Of a DNA stretch of 64,000 nucleotides, positions 46,842 through 59,800 are shown piece by piece. The stretch is from Bimuria novae-zelandiae CBS 107.79 (Eukaryota; Ascomycota; Dothideomycetes; Pleosporales; Didymosphaeriaceae), in assembly GCA_010015655.1 (NCBI GenBank), contig ML976780.1, forward strand, positions 8,749-72,748, given 5' to 3'. Position numbers and translations under genes: made by a program. Position 1 is the stretch's first letter, and the number at the start of each line of letters is the position of its first letter. The notes under the pieces are model-generated. The model saw nothing but the letters and a program-made list of their open reading frames with translations, was not told the DNA's origin and did no database searches.

Positions 46842-49196
46842 TCTCTAATTTATGTGACGGTTAAATACATTCTACTCCAACAGGAGCAGAAGGTTAGCCT
46901 TTTGCTCCGCGACAATTTATATATAAAATAGCTATAAATTCGAGATTTTTGTGCTAAATAGGGCACTAAAGGAGTTATTCTACGCCATTTAACTATCTAT
47001 ATTCAAATCTAAATTTTGATTTATATGAACCTTATAAAATTTATAGCCTTTATTAATTACTTAATCTAAAAATTGTACAGTATTAAGAGGATCCTTACTA
47101 TAGAGTCGTTTCTTTAATAAACTAATTAATTTACTATTAATAACGCCCGCGCGTAGCTATTATTTTTATAATTATTTTACTTTAATTATTATAGGCGTAA
47201 GATAAGTATAATTAATTAAAATTATATATTTAGTAGCTAAGAAAATCGCCTTACACTCGTACGGCGTAGCAGGAATAGATAAGTAGTTAACGGCTATCTA
47301 ATATAATATATAATACTATTTATAACCTACTAGTTATTATTAAATTAGTAAATACTATAAATTTTTATCGTCTGTATAACGTCTTACCTAATCATATTAA
47401 AATATAGCTATAGCTTACTTTAATATTTAAGCCTTTAATATTTCTTATTCCTAGTTAATAGTAATATATTAATACATAATATTAATGTTAGATCTAAATC
47501 TCTATTATTAATATAACTAATACAGGGGACTTTATATATTATAGGCAACTTATTCTTACGGGATTCCTCGCGCTATAAGTACTATTAAAAAACCTGTTTA
47601 ACTAAAGATTCTACTCTTTTATGCTACGTCTTATAGTGCTACTAGTAGTTCTTAAACTATAGTAAATAATCTGCTAAGTAGAGAGCTAGGGCTATATAGT
47701 AATATAAGATATTTAAATTAAGTATTAGCTTCTTTTAGTACGTAGTAAAGCGCTTAAGGCTATAGCTTATAACTATTATAAGGTAAGAAGACTATTCTTA
47801 TAACTTTAAAATATTAATAATTATAAAGGCGTTAAGGGTATCGCGTAGGTATTTATTAAGTAGTTAAAGCTATAAAGTTATTTACTAAAAGATTTTATAC
47901 TATAAGATACTAGTTTTACCCTTTAGCTTAAGTATAGTTTTATGAAATTACGTAAAGAATTTCTTACGGCGCTTAGTAGCCTTTTAATTTTTATTAAGGA
48001 GCTTATTAGTAAGGGTATTATAGGCGTTACTACTATTATTATTAGTATTAACTTTTTCTATACGTTATAGCTTTTATATAAAGCGTAAGATCGGTTCTGG
48101 TAATTTTATATAATATCGTATTATAAAATATATAGAGTTCTACTATATTTTTTTATTCTGTACTAAGTTCAGTATGCTGAATATTTAGAGAGGATCTTTA
48201 TTTATTAACTTAATTTATATAGCCTTAAAAAGCTCTTAATATTTGTAAAAAACTAAAATACCTTTAATAAAGTCATATAGCTTCCTAATAACCCTATATT
48301 ATTTATATAGCTTAAATCATTCTTTAGGAGCTACGTAAGCTAGCTTTATCTTTAATTAACTATTATGTTTCCTATAAATTATAGCTTTAATAATAATAGC
48401 TATAATATGTCCGCGCAGAGTATCCTGCTATTTAATATAAAATTTATTTTAAAATATTAATTTATCCTATTAATAATAGAATAGTATACCTAATCCGCGA
48501 GATTATATTCCCGTATCACTAAGATAATATTAAGACTTTAGTAAAGCCTCATACAGTCCACTAGTAAGTTTTTAATAATAATAAGAACGTCGCACTAGGC
48601 GCTACTTACATCTATATAGGTTAGTTAACGTCGAATAACTTAGTTTAGGAACTAAAAATCTCTATTAATAAAGTATACCACGATGCCTAAAAATAAATAG
48701 TAGTTAAAAAAAGCTCATATATTAAACCTTAGTATAATTTTACTTATAAATATTCTCAATAGCGTTTAAATTATCTTTTTACGCTTAGTAAGGCCATATA
48801 AGATATATTTTCATAGTATAGATAGGAATAAGGGGAGGGTCTTAAAAAGATCCTATTGATTCTAATTAAGAAGTATCTAGAGTTCTGCTAAACTAGCGTT
48901 AGTAAAAAAAATACGTTATATAGTATAGCCTAACGAACAATACTACGTAGTAGCTCTTTCTTTTATTATAAGATTTATAAGATTTTTACTTTAACTACTC
49001 GTCAGCCCTCTTTTATCTCTTTATAAAGAAAAAGGTGTACGCGGCGGATCTAATAATAATTCTTTATATATATTAATTTAATAAGTTTTTAGTAAGTAAT
49101 TTGTAATATACTAATAGCTATTAATAAATTTAGCAGTCTTATAAGTGTCATTTTAATAGTATAGCTTATAAAGCTATAGATTCTTCCTTCCTCCGC
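46842..49196 (+). pseudogene. AT-rich RIP block with degraded unidentified coding frame
   Basis: Strong RIP composition throughout. A plus-strand frame at about 48480-49060 is readable with TAG/TAA stops only (REIIFPYH, VALGATYIYIG, LNYLFTLSKAI, FTLTTRQPSF). I do not recognise it. No terminal repeats found. The Gypsy element at 49197 interrupts its right side, and the other flank (from 62445) contains a hAT remnant, so both flanks may belong to one older element; this is not shown. Confidence 0.4.
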
Positions 49197-49312
49197 TGTT
49201 AAATCCCTATAGGGGTAGCTAGTCCCAAAGGGAATACGGTTGGTTCACAGGCAAGAGTGTTAGTAATATAAATAAGAGTGTATTAATAGCTTGCGCGTAT
49301 TAATAGGGCGTT
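49197..49312 (-). repeat. Left LTR of Gypsy, first segment
   Basis: Begins TGTTAAATCCCTATAGGGG and runs to the GCGTT target site of the nested Copia; matches 62040-62157. Confidence 0.85.
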
Positions 49313-49573
49313 TGTTGGATAGGCTCTCACTAGTGAAAGGAAAGGAACTGAAAACGGATTACATTCGAAGATTGATTATTGATTGTTCGTTCTATCTACT
49401 GAGGAGCGAAGTACATCGCGGGGTATGGAAGCTAGTCCCATATGGGGCTCGCTCCACACATGTAGTGTTTCGCAACACGATAGAGGTCTCGACGACTATT
49501 AACGGGATGCTCGCTCCTCCACACACGCATTCCTTGTGACACGCCTAAGGCCTTTAAGATTGTTAATCCGACA
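49313..49573 (-). repeat. Left LTR of nested Copia
   Basis: 261 bp, same length as the partner LTR at 55300-55560. Confidence 0.93.
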
Positions 49574-49699
49574 CTAGAAGTCTTTTCTTTCTCGATATTG
49601 ATTGTACACATAAAGGATCGAACATCTGAACTTGAATGCGCTAGGCAGAGATTGTAGGTCTCTACACCTAGCCCTTAACTTGGACTATTACCTTATTAC

Positions 49700-52600
49700 T
49701 ATTAATAAATTGTTCTAGGGCGCGGTTTAGTGATGCCTTCGTGAAAGCGTCTATAGGGTTGTCTTTATTATTAATCTATTAGATTTCTGTAATCTTACGG
49801 CGTTCGTATAACTAGCGCAGTGCTATAATGTTAATTATAAGGCGCTTTTCCTTAGTCGTCCTAAGCTTTACAAGGCACTCGTATAGGGAGTACGAGTCTA
49901 TACAAATAACTAAGGGAACTGTAGGCAGACTAAGGCGCTCTATAATTATCTATAAGGTAGTGGTAATAGTAATGCTTATATTAAACCCGTTAACTATGCT
50001 ATAGATCTTAGAGGCTAGTATGCTCCGTGTAACACGCTTACACTTTGTTAAGCTATAGTGTATCACGTTGCTGTAGATTGTAAAGGTATTATTAATATCT
50101 GTAGACTTATTAATAAGCATAAGTATAAAGCCTAGCTGTAAGCTAAGGTCCTTGTTGTTAGTAAAGGAGCTGTCCACGAATACTATTAGTTTAGCGTTAA
50201 TAAGGTTAACGGATACGTAGCGTAGTCTATAGTTAAGATTCTCTATCTGCTATTTAAGGCGCTTGTTAAGCGCCTTAATATCCTTATCTAAAGGTTGCTA
50301 CGCTTAAGCTGCCACGGATAAGTTAAAAGACGCTTCTAGTTAACATGTTAATGCGATATACGCCCCGCAGGCGCGCTATTTAGTGTACTATTACGCGCGA
50401 TTAAGAGTATTAATATTAATAAGCTTAATCTTTCCTCCTTATTTCTTCTGCTTAAGGTTTAAGATTGCTTTGCTATTTTCTATCTTAAGCGTGTAACTAT
50501 TAAAGTCTAGTTATACGCCTAGCGTTAAGATAGTCTTTAGCTTTAATTAGAACTATGCGTCCTCGAGCTTTTTCTCTTTAAGCGACGAGAATGCGGCTAT
50601 CCTAAGCATAAGGGTATTATTAGTCTACATGCTAACAAGTCCGAAGGCGTCTATATCCCCGTTTATAACTAATAAGCAAGGGTTGTACGTTAATGTGGAC
50701 ATGTCTAATTCCTTATAGTGGTGTCTATAGTACGTTATCTACTAATAAACCCCTGCATCCGCGATCCCGTATAGCGGTTTAATTACGTAAAGCAGCGTGC
50801 CTTCTAGATATTTTAACACTAGTTCTAAGGGGAGATATGCGAGAATTATCCTCTAGAAATTTGTTTACGCTTAAGGATATATCTGCGTTATATCGCGCAG
50901 CTTAATAGTTATCTTACGTTATATAAGTTTAGGCGCTAAGGCTATAATTAGACGCTAGCTATAGTATTAAATAGTTAGAGACTATATTAAGATAGCTTCC
51001 TTGCTATAGTCCTAGTAGCCTTAGATAATTAGACAGGATTTCTTATAGGGCTTAGTTATTTTTCCTTTAACCTCTTATACAAGACGTAATTTAAAAATTT
51101 AGATCCTGCCGTGTAATTCCTTATTATATAGTTTAAACTTAAATACTTTATAGCCTATAAGGTTACTAATCTCTTAATTATTAGACGCCTTAAAGGGTGC
51201 GCCTAGGGTCGTGATAACCCTATTATTGCGTAGCTTAATTGCTAGCTTATGGTTGGCCTCCTCCTTCTCTATTATGTACACATTCGCCTTGCGCTTATTT
51301 TTCGATCCTAGAGGACGACCTCTCTTGCGCGGTTGCGCTGCCATAGGTACTTCTATATCTATAGGTGGCTTATGCAGTGCGTGTGGCGCATTAAGGTCGC
51401 TCTAGAGGTGGTCTAGTCTATAGTATAGCTTAACAATAGTTAATCTAAATGTTGTTAGACTATTAACCATGTTAACAAGTGACGTTGTGGCCGTCTATGC
51501 TAGCAATTTTGTATAGGCTATTCTAGCCATTACTTTCTCTCCAGATTAAAACCTCGCTTTATAGCGGGAGTGCGAGTACGTCTTTAGAAGTAGGTCTATT
51601 TTAGGTGTTTAGGGCGTTCGCGACCTAGCGCTCTATAGTAATTTTACGTAAGGTTTTTATCGCCTTTTAAATAGCCTCGCTGCGCTTAATTATTAATAGT
51701 AATAGTAGTAACTCCGTTATTATACGTAGGTACGCCCTAAAGACTAGCAAAGTCAGGACTAGCCTGTTAGGGCCAACCGTATCGTTAATGGCTTTTATAG
51801 CTATCTAAAGGATCGCTTTATTAGACATAGTGCTAGTAAGCTTAATATAGAGTATATTCTATGCGCGGCGTAGGGGCGCATAATACCTCTTAGTCTTGCC
51901 TATAGACTAGTGCGCCTCTGTAGGCACTTGTTTATACGTTACTCCCATGATCTTTGCCTTAGCGTGGAACTCTACGCTCGCGAAGTTAGTGCCTGCATCG
52001 TGTATAATAATATCCAGCGGGCCTTGGTAGGTGTTAATCTATAACATCCGTAGTGCCTGCCACGTCTCCTTGGCCAAAATAGCGCTGAGGAACTTCGCGC
52101 CTTAAAACGCAGTGGACTCATTAACTACGTATAGTACGGGCTTATTACCTAGGTATATTACGTTAATAAGGATTTTGTAGTTAAAGTAGTAGTTATCTTT
52201 AAAAGTAAACTTAAATTAGCGCGGCGCGGAGCTATTTAGTTAATAATAATAATAGAACTTTGTAATTTCCTTAAGAGTTCTTTCTTTAAAGTCGTTATAA
52301 CTAGCGTTCTTTAATAGCTTAACAAGTCGTATAATAGCTAGGTACCCAAACTAGCGATGTAGTTATCTTAACTTAGTTTCTATTAGAAATATCGTTGCGC
52401 GCTCTCTCTTATTAAGATAAAACTACGAATATCCCTATTTACGGATTACTAGGGTGCGGTGTTCTCCTTGTACGAGCTTATCCGTGGTGTTGTTAAAATA
52501 GATATTCAACCTGTCTATATCCGCAAGGCACAGCAGGAACGGTGTAGGCGCTTTAAGCACCTCGAAATTAATTTTCCTAATCTTTATAGAGACCTGCGCG

Positions 52601-55250
52601 GTGCTAATAGACGCGGTAACACTACCCTTACCGAATTTAATAGACGCTTTTCCTGCCGTGGATATGTCTATTGTGACTGTTAGGTCTTCTCGTGTCAGCG
52701 CGAGGTATTATTCCCTACTAACCGTGGATACATTGGCGGCGCTAGTATTAGGCAGGATTCCCTGGTACACGGATCGCGCGTATTAGTCCTTAATAAGAAA
52801 CTATAACGCTGGCGTTGACAGTGCGCGTCTGCTATAAATATTATTACTAGAGATATGGTGTAGGAATGCTTAATCTGCAAGGTATTATTCTTTAAAGAAT
52901 TATTATTTAACGTACGTGGCTATAACGCTATTATTATTATCCTTGTCCTCGTAGACTTCCTCTTCTCTCTAGCCTTCTTAGTTGTACTAGGTCGCGTGTT
53001 TAATTCCTTTATACTCCGCAAGGTACACGGAGAAGTCTACGGGCGGTTGTATATCCACAAAGTAACATGCAGAAAAGAACTACGCGCAGGCGGCCTTACG
53101 TTCTTTGTTTATATAGTTAGTTAACTAGTAGCCTTCCTTCTAGCAGACAAAACACTTCTTCTTCTAGCGTGGCGTAAATCTACGTGCGCTGTTATAGCTA
53201 TTAAAGCGCTAACTACCTTTATTACTTACTTAGCCTCCTTAGAATCTACCGCTAAATCCACCTCCGCCACTAAATCCTCCTCTAAATCCACCTCTAAATC
53301 CCCCTCTAAATCCCCCTCGATCTCTTCTATTGCTGTTATAGTGGTAGTCTAGGTAGTACTAGTCCTCCGTAAGCGTCTTACTCCCTATTAGTATTTATAT
53401 TATATGCTAACGTGCAAGGTGCGTCTTAATTATAAACTATAAATTTAAAAAGAGTCTTTCGCAGATTATAGCTAGTTTAAAGAGTACTATTTTAAGTTCT
53501 AGAACTCTACGGCACGCGTTAATAATAGTTATATATAAGGTATTTTTACCCTTAAAGTTCTTACTAAGCGCGCGTTAGCATAACTATAGCTTATTAAACA
53601 AGATCTATAGTACCTTATATAAGCCCTTATTAGGGTTCTCCGTGCGTATACGGGCGAAGGTTATAGTTATCTAGTCTATGTAATAGTGTTAATAGTAGAC
53701 GTTATAGTTAAAGTAGTTCTTAATCGCCATGTACGTATTAGAAAAGCTATCGCCTCTGTCCATAACTTGTATATAGAACATCTCTACTCGCCCTGTAAGA
53801 ATACGAGGAAACACAGCATGGAACTGCTCTTTGTGGATGTCCACCTGCTAACAGATGCTAAAGAAGATCTTAATTTTATTATTAAGCAGATTCTATTATT
53901 TTAGAGCTTAGAGAACTGCGTGATTATATTAGCGTTAAGTTAGTTGTTACGGGACCAGCGCGGCGGCAGCGTCTTATACGGGTTATATAGTAGCTTAGGT
54001 AGTCTGCCAGGTACACCGTTCATAGGTTATTATAGAAACGGCGTGATTTTGTAATATGCAATCGCTGGCGGCCGTGCCTTTATTTACAGTCGCCATTACT
54101 GTAATTACGCGCCTTATTCCTACTATTATTAAGACTAAGGTCTTCTAAGCGCACTACTTATAAAGGGCGGTTATTAACTATTAGTGCTCTATTTTATTAT
54201 TCGGGTTTCCTCTATCTAGTGCACTAGTTATAGCCCCTGTGTTTTAGATTAGTTTTAAGCGTCGTGTCTTACTCCATGCTACTCGCCTTGCTATAAGTAC
54301 TCTAGCTACTGCTCGTCTCGCTGCGAGTGCTCCGGCTACTATAGCTATAGCTATAACTACGATGCATATGTACCAGCTGGCGGGCTATCCTGCTATAGTT
54401 ATTACTTAGCTATAGGAGCTATCTATTGTGTGTTCTACTAGCGCTTATATGCCTTCGATCGTTGGTTAAATATCGTGGCTTGGAATTCTATAGGGTCCCA
54501 TTTAGGAACGTTCTCTATAGTTAACAGATTGTATAAAGAATTAGCAAGCCTGGCGCGATTATTACCTGTGTAGACTCCTCTATACTATAGGACTATCTTT
54601 AGAGACTTTAATATACCACGGTTAACCTTAAGAAATAGCTCTTTTGTCTATCCTTTAAAATTATAATAGTAATCTGTAAAGAGGTCATCGTCCTAGACTA
54701 TTACTACATTATAATCGTGAATAATTTTAGTAACCTAGGTTATTACGTGTGTCTCGTTTGCGTCTGCCAGTGCAAGTGTATCCTAGAGAGATGTGTTAAT
54801 AATATCTAGCGCTACTAGATATAGGCAGTCTCCTATAAGGTATTAGGTAGTAAATTTAGCCTAGATAAAAGTAGCTTCCCCGTGTTTACTTAAGCCATGC
54901 TCTAACTAATTATCGCGTAGTTAAGCTTAAGCTTAAGCATTAGCATCGCCTGCTACGCTATCGCTACTCTAGTTATTTACTATTATACTAGTAAGTGTTA
55001 ACTCGTTATCGTTGTAGTTATCTTGTTAGTTAGTCGTTTCTAACGTGTGTTAGTGTACGTAACTTAGTCGTCCAGAGACGTTTATACGGTGAATTATAAT
55101 ACGTTACTAACGCGCTCTATGTCCGCGGATTAGCCTAAACTAGTAGCTTTAGAGGTTAATTAAGAGTGCTTCGTGTTATCTCTGCCTTGCTCTGTTCTTA
55201 GCACATTCTACATCGACCTAAGATTTCTTACGTCGGGCTATTAACAGTCT
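49700..55250 (-). pseudogene. Copia gag-pol remnant (RT with QTDD-type active site)
   Basis: Minus-strand reading. Gag part with an RGG-like stretch at about 53325-53257 (RGGFRGGFRGGF) followed by a zinc-knuckle start CFVC-x-KEGY near 53145. The linker before RT reads EANHKLAIKLRNNR near 51260-51220. RT is at about 51100-50500 with KPLYGIADAGVYW, and the active-site region M-x-TNNTLML at about 50630-50605. NN (50616-50621) replaces the DD pair of the QTDD variant used by one group of fungal Copia elements. RIP stops throughout. Confidence 0.8.
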
Positions 55251-55299
55251 GTCTCTTCTACCTTGCTATCTGTGATCGCCTTAAGCAATCACTAATTAG

Positions 55300-55560
55300 T
55301 GTTGGATAGGCTCTTACTAGTAAAAGGAAAGGAACTAAAAACGGATTATATTCGAAGATTAATTATTAATTATTTGTTCTATCTACTAAGGAGCGAAGTA
55401 CATCGCGGGGTATAGAAGCTAGTCCCATATGGGGCTCGCTCCACACATGTAGTGTTTCGCAACACGACAGAGGTCTCGACGACCATTAACGGGATGCTCG
55501 CTCCTCCACACACGCATTCCTTGTGACACGCCTGAGGCCATTGAGATTGTTAATCCGACA
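55300..55560 (-). repeat. Right LTR of nested Copia
   Basis: 261 bp; followed by GCGTT and the resumed Gypsy LTR. Confidence 0.93.
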
Positions 55561-55855
55561 GCGTTAGTATTAAAAGTATGTATAGTATAATTAAATTAAT
55601 ATGAGCCTGAGTTAAATACAAACAATAGATTAGTAAACAGATTAAACACGATAGTAGAAGACTACCATCGCGTTCCTATATACATGTCCTAGACTGCTCG
55701 CTGTCGAGCGCTCTCTGTCGAGCGCTCTTTACAGAGCAGTCACGTGACTTAGCGCCATGCGGCGTAGTCGCAAAATAACTAGTTATTTATAGCGAATAAT
55801 ATAAGGGGTTAAGTATAAAACTAGTATAGCCTTTTTAGGATCTTAGGTCCTAATA
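55561..55855 (-). repeat. Left LTR of Gypsy, second segment
   Basis: Begins with the duplicated GCGTT and continues TAGTATTAAAAG as in the uninterrupted LTR. It contains the GC-rich hairpin at 55692-55741 and ends CCTAATA (RIP of CCTAACA). Confidence 0.85.
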
Positions 55856-55962
55856 TTATCTCTTCTCTTTTAAAATTTTTCTTTAAACTACGTGTTAGGT
55901 TTTACCTTTTCTTATATAAGCGTAACCCTACTTTTATATTTATAAGTATAACGTTAGTTGCT

Positions 55963-56433
55963 ATGCCTGCTAAGTTTACTACTTATAAACTCTATTTATA
56001 TAATAAAATCCTTTAAGCTAATTTTATTACTAAGTATCCTTATTTTAAGTACAAATGTAAAGGTTAAGAGTATTATATTATGCCTAAATTAGGTTTAAAG
56101 TGTACTAAGTATATTTACCCCAGCTATCTGTACGTTAATATATCTTAGGCGTTATTAAATAAGACATAAGAGGATTATAGGAAGAAGGTTAAAGAGAATA
56201 ATAAATAATTAGCTATAGTTATTTCTTATTTATTAAGAAATAAAAGAATACTAGCGCAGGCTAAATAGCGTGCGCGTAAGAAGACGTTATATTTTACGTC
56301 TAATTTAGCTACTAAGAGAGAGGTAGTAAATGCTAAAGTAGTTAATTGTCCTGCCGCAGATGCTTTAGTTAAATACTTACCTACTATGTAGGCAATATTA
56401 TGTTTATTAGATAAGATATCTTTAGTGCCTTAA
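55963..56433 (+). pseudogene. Accessory ORF antisense to the Gypsy polyprotein, RIP-damaged
   Basis: Plus-strand frame of about 156 codons lying between the end of pol and the element-sense 3' LTR, read in the opposite direction to gag-pol. Starts MPAKFTTYKLYLYNKIL. Then a Cys-containing stretch YIMPKLGLKCTKYIYPSY in which C-x2-(C/Y) resembles a small zinc-binding motif. A charged, probably coiled-coil half follows with KKVKEN...LLRNKRILAQAK. Stops are only TAG/TAA at positions fitting Q/W. From memory, fungal Gypsy elements can carry such a reverse ORF with a Cys cluster plus coiled coil; its role is unknown. Confidence 0.6.
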
Positions 56434-56576
56434 CCTTTATCTTAGGTATATAAGCTTTATATATGTTTATTAATCCTTTTTTAATATTTTTTTTAGGTTT
56501 TTCCTAGTTCTTTAGTGTATTAATTATTACTATATTATAAGTCTTATTTTTATTAAAGCTTTTACTTATTACTTGT

Positions 56577-56745
56577 AAAAAGCGCCCTGACTACGGGCGA
56601 CTCAGTCTATCCACAGTACTAAGGCGATCCCTTAGAGAGGGAAGAGAAGGGCTGCGGCGAGGGAAGTAGATAGGCGGAAGGCCCGGATAGCGCCGGTCTA
56701 GAGCGGACTAGGGCCGTCGAGGGCCCTCGACCTACGACTCGTGAC
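56577..56745. promoter_or_regulatory. GC-rich unmutated island between pol end and antisense ORF
   Basis: About 170 bp of GC-rich sequence in an otherwise AT-rich element, with a perfect 16-bp palindrome GTCGAGGGCCCTCGAC at 56716-56731. It sits between the two convergent coding frames. A terminator or regulatory function is possible; none is shown. Confidence 0.35.
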
Positions 56746-56807
56746 ATTACTCTAGTATAGTAGTAGTAGTTGTAGATCTTATTTCGTGCCTTTTTTAAGA
56801 GCTGTTA

Positions 56808-59800
56808 GTAGTTTTTGCGAAGTTTAGATTTAGGTTTTTATATATTTTTTAAGTATAGGTATCCTTTCCACTTAACTAACTACTCTTATAGAAACTTATT
56901 ATTTTAAAAGTCTTTTTATTTAACTTTCTTATATCTTAAGAGTGCTTTAACTTTAAATTCGTTTTCTTCCTCTAGCTAGTAATAAAATGTTATCTTAACT
57001 AGTATCTTAGGGTTTATAGGTTTAAGTTAGTTTATATAAAATACTAGATGTATTTTCGCGTCTAGCAGTAGTTCTAATTAGTAGTTAATTAGTAATATTT
57101 TATTAATAATAAAAAATAGTCTAACCTTAACATAATCTAGTTTCTTGTGCTTTTTTTTGTTTAAAAATTCTTTATAAGTAGATGTGCTTTATTCTCCTTC
57201 TTTAGCTAAGGTGCTATTTTTCTTTTTTAATTTATATATAAAATACTTTACTATTAGGCTTTTTTAAGACTCTCTTAGAGTTGTGCATGTGTCTTTTTTA
57301 TAGTTTCTACTATATTAATTACTTCTTCTATTCTAATTTTTGTGGGAAATATTTAGTTAAAGAGATGTAGGCGTCTTTCGTGATTAGTGTAAAATAGTGT
57401 AAATCCTATTGCTGCTAATATCTTGTTATTGTATACTAACTATGCCATAGGTAATAAGGAAATCCAGTTATTTTTCTAGTCGTTGCAGTAGATGCGTAGG
57501 TATGTTTTAATTGTCTAATTTGTACGTTCTGTCTGTCCGTCGTTTTGCGGATAATATGCCGTTAATAGTTTTTATTTTATTCTAATAAGTGTTATAAGTG
57601 TTATTTAGTAGTTTAAGGTAAAGAGCTTGTCTCTATCGCTAATAATTATCTTTAGAATACTATAGTATTATATAAGTTAATCTAGGATAAGGAATGCGAG
57701 CTCCTTTACTATAATTATTTTTTAATATAGTAGTAATTTTACGTATTTAGTAAATTAATAGATAATATTTAGTATTATATTATAACTAATTCCTGTTGCA
57801 GGATCCTTAATCTTAGTAATCTTATAATAAAGTCTATAGCAATGTCTTCCTATAGTATAACAGGTATTTAGATTACTTGCATTTCTCTATACTTAAGATA
57901 TATTACGTGCTTATTGCGCTAGCAATCTACGCATTTACGGATATATATAGTTACTACTTCTTTAATTCCTTTAAAGCTATAGTTTCGCTAGATAAGTTCT
58001 ATTATCTTTCTAATGTCTAGGTGTCCGTATACTAGGTTATTATAGTATTATTATATAATTTTAGTCTATAGTTCCTTAGATACTTCCCGTGTAATAGCAA
58101 GGAGTTAGTTAGGTTCTGCTATAAGTTCTAAAGATTTATCTTTATTTTTTTATAGTATTATAGAATAGATCTTTGCATTTTTTACCTATAAAGTTACTTT
58201 ATTAGCTAAGCGCGTTTGCTTATCTATTTTCTTTCTTATTATATAGATAACTTTAAACTTATATTATTTAGTAGTCTATAACTATTGCTGTTGTCGCGGT
58301 ATAAGTTTTTTAGTTATTATAAACTATAATAGATTTTTATAGTCTATATAGATCTTAAGCATTAAATAACTAAGGGCGTAGATCCTCTAGTGTCTTAATA
58401 CTTTTACGATGGCGTAGAGTTCTTTATTATATATATCGTATCGTGTTTCTGCGTTATTAAACTTTCGTGAGTAGTATGTAATTAGGTGCTATTTACTATT
58501 CTTTTCTTATTTTGCGCATGCTCCCATCGCAAGATCGCTTATATCTGTTTTAAATCGTAGTAGTTCTCTATCCCTAAAATAGATAAGTGCTAGTGGCATA
58601 ATGCATGCTATCTTTAAAAGTTAAAATAACTTTCTATACTTTACTATCTATATAAATAGTTTATCCTCGTTTATAAGGTTTATTAGGTGTATCGTGATCT
58701 TCCATAATCCCTAATAAATTATTAGTTAAACCTATAAAATTTTAAGAATTCTTGGATATTCTATATAGTTCTTAGTATCGGCTAGTTTTTAATATATTTA
58801 ATTTTGTCTAGTGCTATTTTAATTCCTTCTATGCTAATAATGTATGCTAAGAATTCTAGTTTTCTTATATAGAATTTGCATTTTGTTAGTTTAATTTATA
58901 GATATGCGTTATCTAGTGCTGTCAGAACTATCTATACATGCAATACGAGGTCTAATTCGTTTTCTAAGAAGACGAGAATGTCGTCCATGTACGCGATAAT
59001 AAATATGTCTAAGTAGTTACGTAGTATATTATTAATTAGTGCCTAAAAGGTTGCTAGTGCATTCGTAAGTCTAAAAGGTATAATTATATATTTAAATAGT
59101 GTATAGCGCGTTTTAAACGCTGTTTTCTACTAATTACCTTTTTTAATTTATATAAGGTAGTATCTATCTTATAAGTTTATTATTATAAAGATCTTTGCTC
59201 TGGAGAGTCTATCTTAAAGTTTTAAAATATTTAGTAGTAGATATTAATTTTTAATTATTATATTATTAAGTTTCTTATAGTCTACGCAGGGCCTTAGTTA
59301 TCTATTCTTCTTTAGTATAAATATATAAGGACTTACTACTAGTGACTTTAAAGGTCTAATATATCCCTTTATAAGATTTATCTTAATAAATTCCTTTTCT
59401 AGCTAGAGTTCTTTTCTAGATTTGCTATATAGTAGTCTAAAGGGTGGCGTTTTCCCTTCCTCTAGGTCAATTGCATAATCCCAGGGTTAATATTCTAGAA
59501 GGTTTGCTTTTCCTTCTCTCTCTATGAACATATGATTCCATGCTTAGTAGTATTCTAGAATTTCATGGTTTGTGCTGTCTTCTATCTTCTTGCGCTCTAT
59601 AACCTAGTGGTTCCTGTTAGCGTCTGCTAAGGGTATTTCCCGTGTTTCGACTATCCGTCGCGAGACTATATTACTTATAGCTCTCTTATTTACTATTATA
59701 TTCTACTAATACGTAGGCTTTACTTATAATACATAGTTACAGCGCTTAAAAGATAGCTCTTTTTTTTTGTTAATTATTAGGTTATACTTTCTTAACGAGG

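Larger units (their letters stand above)
49313..55560 (-). mobile_element. Ty1/Copia retrotransposon nested in Gypsy LTR, perfect target duplication
   Basis: LTRs 49313-49573 and 55300-55560 (both 261 bp) start TGTTGG and end CCGACA. GCGTT occurs at 49308-49312 and again at 55561-55565, an exact 5-bp duplication, and the intact Gypsy LTR at 62140-62160 shows the empty site (GCGTTAGTATTAAA). Coding is on the minus strand. Differences between the two LTRs are almost only C/T and G/A and lie mostly in the outer half, while the GC-rich centre is identical. Confidence 0.95.

Noticed and set aside
53257..53330. Microsatellite-like CTAAATCCACCTC repeat
   Set aside because: It is the coding repeat of the RGG-like stretch of the Copia gag on the minus strand, so not an independent satellite.
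49950..53904. Small open frames in both strands of the nested Copia
   Set aside because: They are pieces between RIP stops or antisense to the gag-pol frame, not separate genes.
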